From the NCBI GenBank assembly GCA_002390845.1, contig DGQT01000039.1, positions 40,175 through 104,174 of the forward strand: 64,000 nt of DNA. Reading direction: 5' to 3'. Made by a program: the position numbers and the translations under genes. The notes beneath the pieces were generated by a model that ran no database searches, was not told the DNA's origin, and was given only the letters and a program-made list of their open reading frames with translations. This document shows, in pieces, positions 6,734 through 15,628 of the stretch (position 1 is its first letter; each line of letters begins with the position of its first letter). This DNA comes from Chitinophagaceae bacterium UBA4407 (GTDB lineage Bacteria > Bacteroidota > Bacteroidia > Chitinophagales > Chitinophagaceae).

Positions 6734-8926
6734 ATGGCTTTTGTATTTGTTTTAATTATCGGTTTCGTTACGCACTCTTTTGCACAAACTATTGTAACCA
6801 TTCCCATAGAAACAGAAAAAAATGTGCTGCTGCTGCAAACAGATAAAGACAACCGGCTGGGCATTATTTATTTTGGCAAACGCCTGGGCAATGCGAATGA
6901 GTACGCGTCTGTTCCCGATCAATACAACCTTAAAGATGATAACGCCGGCATTTATAATTCGGCTTACACTTCTGCCGGAACATGGGATTTGGTTGAGCCT
7001 GCCATACAGGTTACGCATGGCGATGGCAATACTTCGCTTGAATTAAAATATGTAAGCAGCGAAGTAAAGAAGATCGATGCAAACGTAAGCCTGGTAAGTA
7101 TTTCGCTTAAAGATCCTGTTTACCCGACAGAAGTTACGCTGTACTACAAAACTTATTTTAAAGAGAATGTGGTAGAGCAGTGGAGTGTAATTAAGAACGG
7201 CGAAAAGAAACCGCTAAAGCTTGAAAAATATGCATCGGCCAATTTGTATTTTATGGGTAGTAATTATTACCTCACGCATTATAATGGTGGCTGGGGCAGG
7301 GAGATGAACCCGGAAGAAGAACAGTTAACGCACGGTATAAAATCGATCGATTCAAAATTGGGCACAAGGGCCAATCTTTTTGAGCCGCCCACTTTTATGG
7401 TATCGTTCGATAAGCAGGCAACAGAAGATGAAGGCAAAGTGTTGTTTGGCCAGCTCGCATGGTCTGGCAATTTTAAAATTGATTTTGAGGTAGATTCTTA
7501 CAAACATCTCCGGTTGATTGCCGGTATCAATCCTTATGCTTCGGAATATACGTTATCGCCTGCACAGGAATTTACAACGCCTTCTTTTATTTATACTTTT
7601 TCAGAAAATGGCAAAGGCGAGGCAAGCCGTAACCTGCACCACTGGGCAACAAAATACCGGCTGCTGGATGGAGAAGGATCAAGGCTTACACTACTGAATA
7701 ACTGGGAAGCCACTTACTTTGGCTTTGATGAAAATAAACTCGTAAATCTTTTTAAAGGCGCTAAAGATTTAGGTGTTGATATGTTTCTGTTAGATGATGG
7801 CTGGTTTGGCAACAAACACCCCAGAGACGCTGATACAGCGGGTTTGGGCGACTGGCAGGAGAATGTAAAAAAGCTGCCGCACGGTATTGGCTATCTTGTA
7901 AAAGAAGCACAGTCAGCAGGCGTAAAATTTGGAATTTGGTTAGAGCCGGAAATGGTAAGCCCCAAAAGCGAGTTGTATGAAAAACACAAAGATTGGGTAA
8001 TACGCCAGCCAGAGCGGCCCGAAAAATATTTCAGAAATCAGCTTGTGCTCGACCTTTCAAACCCTGAAGTGCAGAATTTTGTTTACGGAATTTTAGATAC
8101 ATTGTTCACCAAAAACCCCAGCCTCGCTTTTATAAAATGGGATTGCAATGCGGTTATTTATAATGCCTACTCAGATTACCTGCAAAAGCATAATTTACCG
8201 CAATCGCAGTTGTATGTTGAATATGTAAAAGGCCTTTACAAAATTCTGGAAAGGCTTCGGGCAAAATACACTAAAGTGCCAATGATGCTTTGCAGCGGCG
8301 GCGGTGGCCGTGTTGACTACGGCGCCCTCCAATACTTTACAGAGTATTGGCCAAGTGACAACACCGATGCTATGGAACGCATTTTTATTCAGTGGGAATA
8401 TTCGTATTTCTACCCGGCTATTGCAACCTGCAACCATGTAACCGACTGGAGTAAACTACCGCTTAAGTTCAGGACCGATGTTGCCATGATGGGTAAAATG
8501 GGCTACGATATTGTGGTAGGCCAGCTTAGCGAAAATGATTTGCAGTTCAGCAAACAGGCGGTGGCAACTTACAAATCTATCAGCGACCTGGTTTGGCATG
8601 GCGATCTGTACCGTTTGGTTAATCCGCGTGAAAACCCTGTAGCATCGCTCATGTTTGCAAATGAATTACAAAGCAGGGCTGTTGTATTTACGTATTATAC
8701 CGGCAACCGTTTTATGCTTACTGCAACGCCGCAACCCATACAGCTAAAGGGTTTGGATGCAAAGAAGAATTATACCGTTAAAGAAATCAATGTTTATCCC
8801 GGCGCACATTCAACAATCAACGGCAGCCAGGTATATTCCGGTGATTTTTTAATGAAGGTTGGTATTAACCCTGATGTAAATGCGTGGCGGTCCAGTGTAA
8901 TACTCGAAGTAAATGAAGTACAGTAA
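6734..8926 (+). CDS. GH36 alpha-galactosidase, exported
   Basis: Releases terminal alpha-galactose. From the ATG at 6734 it is 730 aa and opens with a signal peptide (MAFVFVLIIGFVTHSFAQ). The reading frame stays open upstream to an ATG at 6602, which would add 44 residues, 19 of them encoded by a type A repeat; I prefer 6734 because it gives a normal signal peptide, though a -7-like box at 6565 leaves 6602 possible. The GH36 catalytic barrel is clear: FLLDDGWFG, GIWLEPEMVSPKSEL, nucleophile Asp in FIKWDCN (codon 8141), acid/base Asp in WPSDNTDAMERI (codon 8357). Upstream is the GH36 beta-sandwich, downstream a small beta domain. galK follows, suggesting a galactoside pathway from cleavage to phosphorylation. 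The two genes are separated by a repeat cluster. Confidence 0.93.
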   Translation: MAFVFVLIIGFVTHSFAQTIVTIPIETEKNVLLLQTDKDNRLGIIYFGKRLGNANEYASVPDQYNLKDDNAGIYNSAYTSAGTWDLVEPAIQVTHGDGNTSLELKYVSSEVKKIDANVSLVSISLKDPVYPTEVTLYYKTYFKENVVEQWSVIKNGEKKPLKLEKYASANLYFMGSNYYLTHYNGGWGREMNPEEEQLTHGIKSIDSKLGTRANLFEPPTFMVSFDKQATEDEGKVLFGQLAWSGNFKIDFEVDSYKHLRLIAGINPYASEYTLSPAQEFTTPSFIYTFSENGKGEASRNLHHWATKYRLLDGEGSRLTLLNNWEATYFGFDENKLVNLFKGAKDLGVDMFLLDDGWFGNKHPRDADTAGLGDWQENVKKLPHGIGYLVKEAQSAGVKFGIWLEPEMVSPKSELYEKHKDWVIRQPERPEKYFRNQLVLDLSNPEVQNFVYGILDTLFTKNPSLAFIKWDCNAVIYNAYSDYLQKHNLPQSQLYVEYVKGLYKILERLRAKYTKVPMMLCSGGGGRVDYGALQYFTEYWPSDNTDAMERIFIQWEYSYFYPAIATCNHVTDWSKLPLKFRTDVAMMGKMGYDIVVGQLSENDLQFSKQAVATYKSISDLVWHGDLYRLVNPRENPVASLMFANELQSRAVVFTYYTGNRFMLTATPQPIQLKGLDAKKNYTVKEINVYPGAHSTINGSQVYSGDFLMKVGINPDVNAWRSSVILEVNEVQ

Positions 8927-8927
8927 T

Positions 8928-9171
8928 TTTTCGTACCGGGCTTGGGAATATATATGAGGCTTTTGTTGCGTCGCACACTTGTACGGTTGGATTCTTTGTT
9001 GAGCAACAAACGCAAACCTCCGCGTCATTTCGACCGCCTCGGGAGAAATCTTTGCAATAAGAATGAGATTTCTCAGTCGTACCTCCTTCGAAATGACGCG
9101 GAAAATTACCGAACGTACAAGTGAGTGACACAATCAAAGCTGAAAAAAGATCTATTGCCCGGCTAATAAAA
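8928..9171. repeat. Hybrid A/B palindromic repeat with a nested repeat
   Basis: Left type A arm (ACCGGGC box, ATGAGGCTTT, core TTGCGTCGCACACTTGTACG about 8966-8985); right type B arm (GAACGTACAAGTGAGTGACA from 9111, then TTGCCCGGCTAATAAAA). A separate palindrome occupies the loop (9021-9100). Confidence 0.85.
9021..9100. repeat. Nested palindrome CGCGTCATTTCGA...TCGAAATGACGCG
   Basis: Perfect 13-base outer arms (9021-9033 and 9088-9100) and inner arms GAGAAATCT / AGATTTCTC. This resembles an intergenic repeat familiar from Bacteroidota genomes; here it lies wholly inside the loop of the 8928-9171 element. Confidence 0.85.
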
Positions 9172-9357
9172 GCAATTATGGCTGTTCGGTTTTGTATAAT
9201 AACGTAAGAATATTACCCTTCTGTTGAATGAGTAACATTTATACAGTAATTTGCCCTCTACAAACCTGTTTTTATTGTATCTTTTGCAGGTTGCCAGAAA
9301 ACAATATGTTTTTAAAACCATTGAATTAATATTATAAGAAACCCAATTAACCTTGTT

Positions 9358-10527
9358 ATGGTTGCATCGCTGGCTGAAGTAAAATACAATATACCTGATT
9401 CGCTAAAAAAATATATTGGCGATAACACACTTACAGTACGCTCACCCGGCAGAATCAACCTTATTGGCGAACACACAGATTATAACAATGGTTTTGTGTT
9501 GCCTGCGGCTATTGACAAAGCGGCTTATCTGGCGGTTACACCACGCACCGATAACGAAATACACCTGCATTCAGTAGACCTGCACGATGTTTATATAACC
9601 TCAGTTGATTCGATTGCAAAATCAACCGTTTCGTGGCCAAACTATTTATTAGGAGTTGTTGAACAGTTTAAGCTTGCAGGAATACTCATAACAGGCTTTA
9701 ATGCGGCGCTTACAGCAGATATTCCCATTGGCGCCGGCCTCTCATCTTCAGCGGCCGTCGAATGTGCAATGGCACTTGCTTTAAACGTATTGTTCGCAGC
9801 AAATTTCGATAAGCTTACCCTGGTAAAAATGGCGCAAAAAGCCGAGCACGATTTTGCAGGGGTGCAATGCGGCATTATGGATCAGTTTGCCAGTATGTTT
9901 GGCAAAAAAAACCATGTAATACGGCTCGATTGCCGTTCGCTGGAATATGTGTATGAACCATTGAATATGGATGGTATAAAAATCGTTTTGCTTGATACCA
10001 ATATAAAACATTCGCTTGCTTCATCGGAATATAATGTACGTCGTAAGCAATGCGAAACAGGTGTGGCAATTGTGCAGCAGCATAACGCAGATGTTAAAAG
10101 CCTGCGTGATATAAACATGGAAATGCTGAACAGTTATGTATTACCAATTGACCAGGTTGTTTATAACCGTTGCAAATACGTAGTAGAAGAATACAATCGC
10201 CTTCTGGATGCTTGTTGCGACCTGGAGCAGGGTAACCTTACGGCTTTCGGAAGCCGGATGTTCGAAACGCATTACGGCCTTAGTAACCTCTATGAAGTAA
10301 GTTGTGCGGAACTTGATTTTCTTGTGGCACATGTAAAACAAAACCCCGCAGTGCTCGGTGCACGAATGATGGGTGGCGGCTTTGGTGGCTGTACCATTAA
10401 CCTGGTTAAAGAAGAAGCCGTAGATGATTTAATTGAGCAAACAGCAAAAGTGTACCGGCAGCAAATGCACCACGAATTAAAAGCCTACATCGCAAAGATT
10501 GAAGATGGCAGCAATATAGTGCGTTAA
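9358..10527 (+). CDS. galK: Galactokinase
   Basis: 389-aa GHMP-family kinase phosphorylating galactose to galactose-1-phosphate in the Leloir pathway. All three signatures are present: N-terminal galactokinase motif VRSPGRINLIGEHTDYNNGF, ATP-binding GAGLSSSAAVECAMALALN, and C-terminal GARMMGGGFGGCTINLV. Length is normal. Start is ATG at 9358. It follows the GH36 alpha-galactosidase on the same strand after a 430-base gap filled with repeats and a leader, so it probably has its own promoter. The converging gene downstream is a GntR-type regulator that may control it. Confidence 0.97.
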   Translation: MVASLAEVKYNIPDSLKKYIGDNTLTVRSPGRINLIGEHTDYNNGFVLPAAIDKAAYLAVTPRTDNEIHLHSVDLHDVYITSVDSIAKSTVSWPNYLLGVVEQFKLAGILITGFNAALTADIPIGAGLSSSAAVECAMALALNVLFAANFDKLTLVKMAQKAEHDFAGVQCGIMDQFASMFGKKNHVIRLDCRSLEYVYEPLNMDGIKIVLLDTNIKHSLASSEYNVRRKQCETGVAIVQQHNADVKSLRDINMEMLNSYVLPIDQVVYNRCKYVVEEYNRLLDACCDLEQGNLTAFGSRMFETHYGLSNLYEVSCAELDFLVAHVKQNPAVLGARMMGGGFGGCTINLVKEEAVDDLIEQTAKVYRQQMHHELKAYIAKIEDGSNIVR

Positions 10528-10530
10528 ATA

Positions 10531-10622
10531 TTTTGTGAGCCTAAGATGCCATATATTCAGGTGATAAAGTGCTTGCGACGCAAGACAAGATGCCATAAAA
10601 AATCTACTGCCGGTATCTACAT
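10531..10622 (-). repeat. Type C palindromic repeat, compact element
   Basis: Lies between the convergent galK and GntR-type genes. GTGAGCCTAAGATGCCA at the left; right arm GTGCTTGCGACGCAAG (its inner CTTGCGACGCAAG is itself palindromic), AAGATGCCATA and CTGCCGGTA. Almost no loop. Confidence 0.75.
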
Positions 10623-10663
10623 AAATCTAAACAGCTTCTTTTACAATAAATAGCGTAAACAGT

Positions 10664-11695
10664 TTATAAAGAATTTCTAAGCGTTAAATAAAATGGCGTT
10701 GCAACATGCTCGGTTGATTTGTTGCGTATAAGTTCTGCAGCTTTACCACCCATTGCATAAAAGTCTGTTGAAATGGTTGTAATGCCATTCAAAATTATTT
10801 TCTTCAAAGGTGTTTCGTTATAAGAGATCACCCCAATATGTTTTCCAACTTCCAGTTTTATTTCTAAAATTTTTTCAATAAGAATCACAAGATCATTTTC
10901 CATAAGCGTTATGTATACTTCCCCTTCTGCAATAGTAGCTTTACTAATGTCTGGTATGATCCCGTAATTAAAAGCATACTGATTGCAGAACCTGTAAAAA
11001 CCTTCGAGTATTTGTTTGGGGTGATAAGTGTAATCTGGAAAAACCAGTTTGATGGTATGGTATTTACTTAATTTTTCCAGGGCCTGTTCCAATGCATTGT
11101 AAATATCTTTCTCAAAGTCTTCATATACTGCTGCAAAATTTCCTTCAAGCCCGGGTATCATCTGGTCGAGCAGTAACAATTTTTCCTTTTGTATGGTATT
11201 AATAACCTCGTGGGCATTTTCACCGCCTTCCAGAAAATGTGGAATGATTACATAGTTTGTATAATCGTCTCTTTTGTTTGCCAGCAACTTCCTGAATAAA
11301 GCAAAGTCATTATTATAAATATAAAAATCAATCACTGCATCGTCACCAATACTTTCCACAAACGCATCATACATGATTTTTTTATGCGTGCTCAGTTTAT
11401 TAAAGAGTAAGAATATTTTAATGGGTTGTTTTATATCAGTGTTTGTAATGAAATACCCTTTGCCCGGCACAGAGCCAATAACGCCGAGTTTCTTTAAATG
11501 GCGGTAAGCTTTTTCTGCAGTATCACGGGATATATCAAGCTCGAAGCTAAGTTCATTAATAGAGGGCAGCACATATCCCTTCTCAATTTTTTTTTCTTCA
11601 ATGGCTTTTACAATGGAATTGGTAAGCTGAATATACTTAGGTGTTACAGCATATTCATCAATAGAAATAAGGCGGTAAATATTTTCAGATGCCAT
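10664..11695 (-). CDS. GntR-type transcriptional regulator with sugar-binding-like domain
   Basis: 343 aa. An N-terminal winged helix-turn-helix of the GntR family covers about residues 12-80 (PKYIQLTNSIVKAIEEKKIE, LPSINELSFELDISRDTAEK, then the wing GVIGSVPGKGYFIT). The rest resembles a periplasmic-binding-protein/LacI-type effector domain, an arrangement common in Bacteroidota regulators of sugar catabolism. It converges on galK, and its neighbours act on galactosides, so galactose-responsive control is a reasonable inference but not shown. Start ATG at 11695. Confidence 0.8.
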   Translation of the reverse strand: MASENIYRLISIDEYAVTPKYIQLTNSIVKAIEEKKIEKGYVLPSINELSFELDISRDTAEKAYRHLKKLGVIGSVPGKGYFITNTDIKQPIKIFLLFNKLSTHKKIMYDAFVESIGDDAVIDFYIYNNDFALFRKLLANKRDDYTNYVIIPHFLEGGENAHEVINTIQKEKLLLLDQMIPGLEGNFAAVYEDFEKDIYNALEQALEKLSKYHTIKLVFPDYTYHPKQILEGFYRFCNQYAFNYGIIPDISKATIAEGEVYITLMENDLVILIEKILEIKLEVGKHIGVISYNETPLKKIILNGITTISTDFYAMGGKAAELIRNKSTEHVATPFYLTLRNSL

Positions 11696-11890
11696 ATTAT
11701 GATGTGCTACAATCGTTAGAATGTAAAATAAAAGTAAATAAATGAATTACGGGTTTTTATTGCTTTTAGAAATACCTGCTGGCACAACATTACAGAGCAG
11801 TTGATGCAGGTGCTTGACGGTTGAACCAATGCATAAAAATACTTTGGCCTATCGGTTATTTTGTGAACAGGTCTTTTATTTTAAAGAGAA

Positions 11891-12050
11891 TTTTTATGAG
11901 CCCAACTGCAGAACATGTATGAAGCTTTCGTTGCCACGCTCGTTTCACAGCTCCTCTTCCATGGCATCTATTAAAGCGTGGCAGTTTACCCCGACGATCC
12001 CGATATTTATCGGGAGGAACTCGGGGTCGCACTCTTGTACGTTCAGTTAC
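11891..12050 (+). repeat. Type D/A composite repeat with nested CCCGA palindrome
   Basis: Outer box TTATGAGCCCAAC, ATGAAGCTTT, then type D core GTTGCCACGCTCGTTTCACA (11930-11949) with a 9-bp return stem at 11975-11983 (AGCGTGGCA). A CCCCGA...TCGGGG palindrome (11989-12026, with CCCGATATTTATCGGG inside) abuts TCGCACTCTTGTACG (12027-12041). Confidence 0.75.
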
Positions 12051-12155
12051 ATATTCAACTTTTACCTTAGCGTAGATTGAAACGAATATTTCCGGCTTCA
12101 CTAAAAACACTATCTTCAAACTGATTAAATTGTACCATTCATCAATTCCATTTGT

Positions 12156-13439
12156 ATGTCATTAAAAAGAAGGGATTTTATCAGCCTCTCAGCCGTTGCA
12201 GCAGCTACAGGAGTTGTTGCAGGAATCAGCTCCTGCTCCTCGCCTGACAAGTCGAAAGAAACTGCAACAACGGACAATAAACTTCAACCGATCACAGCAG
12301 ACGTGGTACCCATTTCTGTACAGGAAAGAGAAGCCAGGATAGCAAAAGCACAACGGTTGCTCACCGAACAAAAAATGGGCGCATTGATCCTGGAATCCGG
12401 CACATCACTGGAATATTTTACCGGCATCAGCTGGTGGCCCAGCGAACGAACTATGGCAGCCATTATACCTGCTCAAGGTGATATAAAATATGTTTGTCCG
12501 GGTTTTGAAGAAGCCCGTTTTCGGGAACTCATCAAAATAGGAAAAGATGTTTATGCCTGGCAGGAAGATGAAAGCCCTTATAAATTAATCGCCAATGTGC
12601 TGAAGGATGCAGGCATTACCTCGGGCACTGTTGCAATAGAAGAACGGGTTCGTTTTTTTATTGCAGACGGCATAAGGAAAGAAGCACCGCATTTAAATTA
12701 TGTAAGCGGCGATCCGGTAACCATCCCGTGCCGCATTATTAAATCTGCTACTGAACTGGCATTGATGCAAAAGGCAAGTGACATTACGGTGGCTGCTATT
12801 AAAGTTGGTATCAGCCAACTAAAAGAAGGCATGTCTCCCGGCGATCTTTCTTCCATCATCAATGCTGCCCAGGGGCAATTGGGTGGCGAGCCAGATTTTG
12901 CACTATGCCTTTTTGGCGAGGCTTCAGCTTTTCCGCATGGCACCACGCAACCACGCAAATTAAAGAAAGGCGATATTGTATTAATGGATTGCGGATGCAG
13001 GGTGCAGGGTTATTGCTCGGATATTACCCGTACCACCGTATTTGGCGCAGCGCCCACCAAACGCCAACAGGAAATCTGGACCCTTGAACAGCAATCTCAG
13101 GCAGCGGGATTTGCGGCTGCAAAAATTGGTGCAGCCTGCGAAGAAGTAGATGCTGCTGCCCGAAAAGTTATTACCGATGCCGGTTTTGGGCCGGGCTACA
13201 AATTGCCGGGCCTGCCGCACCGCACCGGTCATGGCATTGGTATGGACGGGCACGAGTGGGGCAATATGGTAAAAGGCAACAAACAATTACTGGAACCCGG
13301 TATGTGCTTTAGCATAGAGCCCACTATTTCCATCGTTGGTGAATTTGGTGTACGGTTCGAGGATTGTGTGTACATGACTGCCGACGGACCTAAATGGTTT
13401 TCACAACCTGCCAAATCTATTGATGAACTATTTAGTTAG
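12156..13439 (+). CDS. M24 family metallopeptidase (Xaa-Pro aminopeptidase-like), exported
   Basis: 427 aa. The N-terminus SLKRRDFISLSAVAAATG is a Tat-type signal and is followed by a lipobox-like ISSC, so export by Tat and lipid anchoring are likely. Creatinase-N-like region about residues 55-175, then the pita-bread catalytic domain: GDIVLMDCGCRVQGYCSDIT supplies the two Asp ligands, PHRTGHGIGMDGHEWG the His, and CFSIEPTISI and VRFEDCVYMT the two Glu. The dinuclear metal site therefore looks intact. It probably removes N-terminal residues ahead of proline in the periplasm. It appears monocistronic. Confidence 0.92.
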   Translation: MSLKRRDFISLSAVAAATGVVAGISSCSSPDKSKETATTDNKLQPITADVVPISVQEREARIAKAQRLLTEQKMGALILESGTSLEYFTGISWWPSERTMAAIIPAQGDIKYVCPGFEEARFRELIKIGKDVYAWQEDESPYKLIANVLKDAGITSGTVAIEERVRFFIADGIRKEAPHLNYVSGDPVTIPCRIIKSATELALMQKASDITVAAIKVGISQLKEGMSPGDLSSIINAAQGQLGGEPDFALCLFGEASAFPHGTTQPRKLKKGDIVLMDCGCRVQGYCSDITRTTVFGAAPTKRQQEIWTLEQQSQAAGFAAAKIGAACEEVDAAARKVITDAGFGPGYKLPGLPHRTGHGIGMDGHEWGNMVKGNKQLLEPGMCFSIEPTISIVGEFGVRFEDCVYMTADGPKWFSQPAKSIDELFS

Positions 13440-13536
13440 TTGAAAATAAAAATACAAATAAAGGGCTGTTAACTAAAGGCCTTTCTTATGCCTGCCATGT
13501 GGGTTTACTCTAAGCTTTAAGTATCGCAATAATATC

Positions 13537-13785
13537 TTTTTGGAGCCAAACTAAGGGACAAGAATGAAGCTTTACTTGCGTCGCACTCTTGTACTGTGTA
13601 ACAATGGGGAACTTTCAACAGCCCATACATTCAACTGCAAAAACAGGGTTAAGCAAATTCTTTGAACCTGTTTAGATTTAGTTTTTAACACAGCATTGAA
13701 ACCAGGCGATGCCATTTGTACTACAGACGAAAGGATTGCGACGCAACGAAGATGCTATGAAAACAAATGCTGGTATTCAAAATAA
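13537..13785. repeat. Hybrid A/C repeat locus
   Basis: Type A left arm (TTTTTGGAGCC, ATGAAGCTTT, core TTGCGTCGCACTCTTGTAC about 13575-13593). About 100 bases on comes a complete type C element (13697-13785): GAAACCAGGCGATGCCATTTG ... GACGAAAGGATTGCGACGCA, GATGCTATGAAAACAAATG and CTGGTATTC. Lies between convergent genes. Confidence 0.8.
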
Positions 13786-13807
13786 TTAATTTAATCCACT
13801 TCTTATT

Positions 13808-14812
13808 TTATAACCCTGTTGATTTTTCCATTGCTTCTGTATAGCGTGTACCTGTAATTTCTATTTGTGCTGAAGCGGCTTCAATTTCCTGCAATTCTGC
13901 TGTAGTTAATTCAATAGCAGCAGCGCCATTATTTTCTGTTAAGCGATGTAATTTTGTGGTGCCGGGAATAGGAACAATCCATGGTTTTTGAGCCAGCACC
14001 CAGGCCAATGCAATTTGTGCAGTGGTAGCATTTCTTTTTTCGGAAAATGCATGCAGCAGATCTAAGAGCGTTTTATTGGCAACACGTGCTTCTTCAGTAA
14101 ATCTTGGCAGCACATTACGAATATCACCCTCTGCAAACTTTGTGCTCTCATCCATCTTGCCTGCAAGAAAACCTTTGCCCAGCGGACTATAGGCTACCAA
14201 TCCAATTCCCAGTTCTTCAATGGTTGGAATGATCTCTTTCTCATGTTGTCTTGTCCACATAGAATATTCGCTCTGCAATGCGCTAACAGGCTGCACTGTA
14301 TGCGCACGGCGGATGGTATCGGCACCCGCTTCACTCAAACCAAAGTATTTTACTTTGCCTTCTGCTATTAAATCTTTTACCGTGCCAGCCACATCTTCAA
14401 TAGGAACATTGGGATCAACACGATGCTGATACAACAGGTCTATCACATCTGTTTTTAATCTTTTTAATGAAGCTTCTGTTACTGATCTTATATGATCGGG
14501 ATGGCTGTTAACACCCGAATATTTTAGTGTTTCCGGGTCAATTTTAAAACCAAATTTTGTGGCAATTATTACTTTATCCCTGTATGGTTTTAATGCTTCG
14601 CCTACCAACTCTTCATTTGTAAAAGGCCCATATACTTCAGCAGTATCAAAAAAACTAATCCCTTGCTCTACTGCGGCATGTATCAGTTGTATCATTTCAT
14701 TTTTATCAGCAGCGGGGCCGTAACCAAAACTCATACCCATACAGCCAAGGCCAATTGCTGAAACTTCCAGGCCACTGTTTCCAAGTTTGCGTTTTTGCAT
14801 TTGTGTATTCAT
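13808..14812 (-). CDS. Aldo/keto reductase
   Basis: 334-aa NADPH-dependent oxidoreductase of the YdhF/YakC-like aldo/keto reductase branch. N-terminal KRKLGNSGLEVSAIGLGCMG starts the barrel; FFDTAEVYG supplies Asp and Tyr of the catalytic tetrad, VIIATKFGF the Lys and DLLYQHRVDP the His; VPIPGTTKLHRLTEN is the cofactor-binding end. Start ATG at 14812 (an alternative Met is four codons in). A TAGATTTG box lies about 20 bases upstream. It is the last gene of the minus-strand redox run but separated from cytochrome c by a repeat, so it may be transcribed on its own. Confidence 0.92.
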   Translation of the reverse strand: MNTQMQKRKLGNSGLEVSAIGLGCMGMSFGYGPAADKNEMIQLIHAAVEQGISFFDTAEVYGPFTNEELVGEALKPYRDKVIIATKFGFKIDPETLKYSGVNSHPDHIRSVTEASLKRLKTDVIDLLYQHRVDPNVPIEDVAGTVKDLIAEGKVKYFGLSEAGADTIRRAHTVQPVSALQSEYSMWTRQHEKEIIPTIEELGIGLVAYSPLGKGFLAGKMDESTKFAEGDIRNVLPRFTEEARVANKTLLDLLHAFSEKRNATTAQIALAWVLAQKPWIVPIPGTTKLHRLTENNGAAAIELTTAELQEIEAASAQIEITGTRYTEAMEKSTGL

Positions 14813-14832
14813 GATTATAGATTTTTACGGAA

Positions 14833-14840
14833 CAAATCTA
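14833..14840 (-). promoter_or_regulatory. Possible -7 box of the aldo/keto reductase
   Basis: TAGATTTG on the minus strand is an exact TAnnTTTG match and predicts a leader of about 15 bases before the ATG at 14812. A TTTG lies 24 bases further upstream, slightly too far for the usual spacing. Confidence 0.4.
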
Positions 14841-14917
14841 CACAGGTTTGAGAGCAGGGAATAACAAAAACGAAATAAGTAATTACGAAATTCAAACATT
14901 TTGAAAGGACTGAAAGC

Positions 14918-15062
14918 TTTATGATACCAGCTTGGTATTTCATGGCATCGGTTGTTGTGTCACTCACTTGTACGTTCGGAAGTTGATGGGGCTTTTACCG
15001 AAGCGTAGATGGAAGTGTAGGGCGTCTGCAGGGATGCCAAGAGTAGCGAAAGCAATGCTATA
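14918..15062 (+). repeat. Type B repeat arm with loop
   Basis: GATACCAGCTTGG, TTTCATGGCATCG, core TGTGTCACTCACTTGTACG at about 14956-14974, then the loop sequence GGGGCTTTTACCGAAGCGTAG. No right arm; it runs up to the 3' end of the cytochrome gene. Confidence 0.8.
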
Positions 15063-15068
15063 CCGATG

Positions 15069-15476
15069 TTATTTTCGAAGGGTCTTTACCATGGCAGGAG
15101 TTACTTCACCGGGTATTTTATTGCCCCAGCTATTTCGTATATAATTAAGTACATCAGCTATTTGTACATCATCCATATAGTCCATAGCGGGCATTATGGT
15201 ATTGTATTTTTTCCCATTTACCACTATCTCGTCAGATTGGCCTTTTAGTATAATATTAATCAGTACATCGGTTGGCTTTTTTAGATAGTCTGCTTTAGCC
15301 AGCGGTGGATTTACATCAGGTAATCCTTCTCCATTTTCCATATGACAATTTTGGCAAGACAGTTCATATACCTCCTTTCCTCTTTTGATACTTTCACTGA
15401 TATCTTGCGGAATAAAAGCGGTGCCAATAACAAAAAATGTAGTGATAATTAGTAAGGCCATTATTGGTTTAAACAT
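15069..15476 (-). CDS. Periplasmic c-type cytochrome
   Basis: 135 aa with an N-terminal signal segment (MFKPIMALLIITTFFVIGTA) and one haem-binding CQNCH (Cys41, Cys44, His45). The likely axial Met is in NTIMPAMDYM. It is a monohaem class I cytochrome. It follows the molybdopterin subunit on the same strand and is the natural electron acceptor for that enzyme, as in other IorAB/aldehyde dehydrogenase clusters. A type C repeat separates the two genes. Confidence 0.9.
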   Translation of the reverse strand: MFKPIMALLIITTFFVIGTAFIPQDISESIKRGKEVYELSCQNCHMENGEGLPDVNPPLAKADYLKKPTDVLINIILKGQSDEIVVNGKKYNTIMPAMDYMDDVQIADVLNYIRNSWGNKIPGEVTPAMVKTLRK

Positions 15477-15537
15477 ACTGATTGTTTAGTGAATGGATAA
15501 TATGTATAGGCCGCCTTTTGCCGCCATAAAAACAGAA

Positions 15538-15597
15538 AGATGAAGTGCTTGCGACGCAACGATGATGCCATGAAATGCTACAGCTTGTACCCTGATA
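15538..15597 (-). repeat. Type C repeat arm inside an apparent operon
   Basis: GATGAAGTGCTTGCGACGCA, ACGATGATGCCATGAAAT and GCTACAGC; lies between the molybdopterin-subunit gene and the cytochrome c gene. Confidence 0.75.
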
Positions 15598-15628
15598 TTT
15601 GCATTTAATTTCTCTATCCGTAGGTGTT

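Noticed and set aside
8849..9137. Small frames across the repeats (peptides with CATQQKPH- or CDATKAS-like strings)
   Set aside because: They arise from the repeat core itself in various frames and recur at many loci without any other coding sign.
10568..10580. CTTGCGACGCAAG as a stand-alone operator
   Set aside because: The palindrome is part of the type C core found at other loci, so it is better explained by the repeat family.
13440..13500. Terminator after the M24 peptidase (AAAGGG...GGCCTTTC)
   Set aside because: The stem is short with mismatches and lacks a clean T-run.
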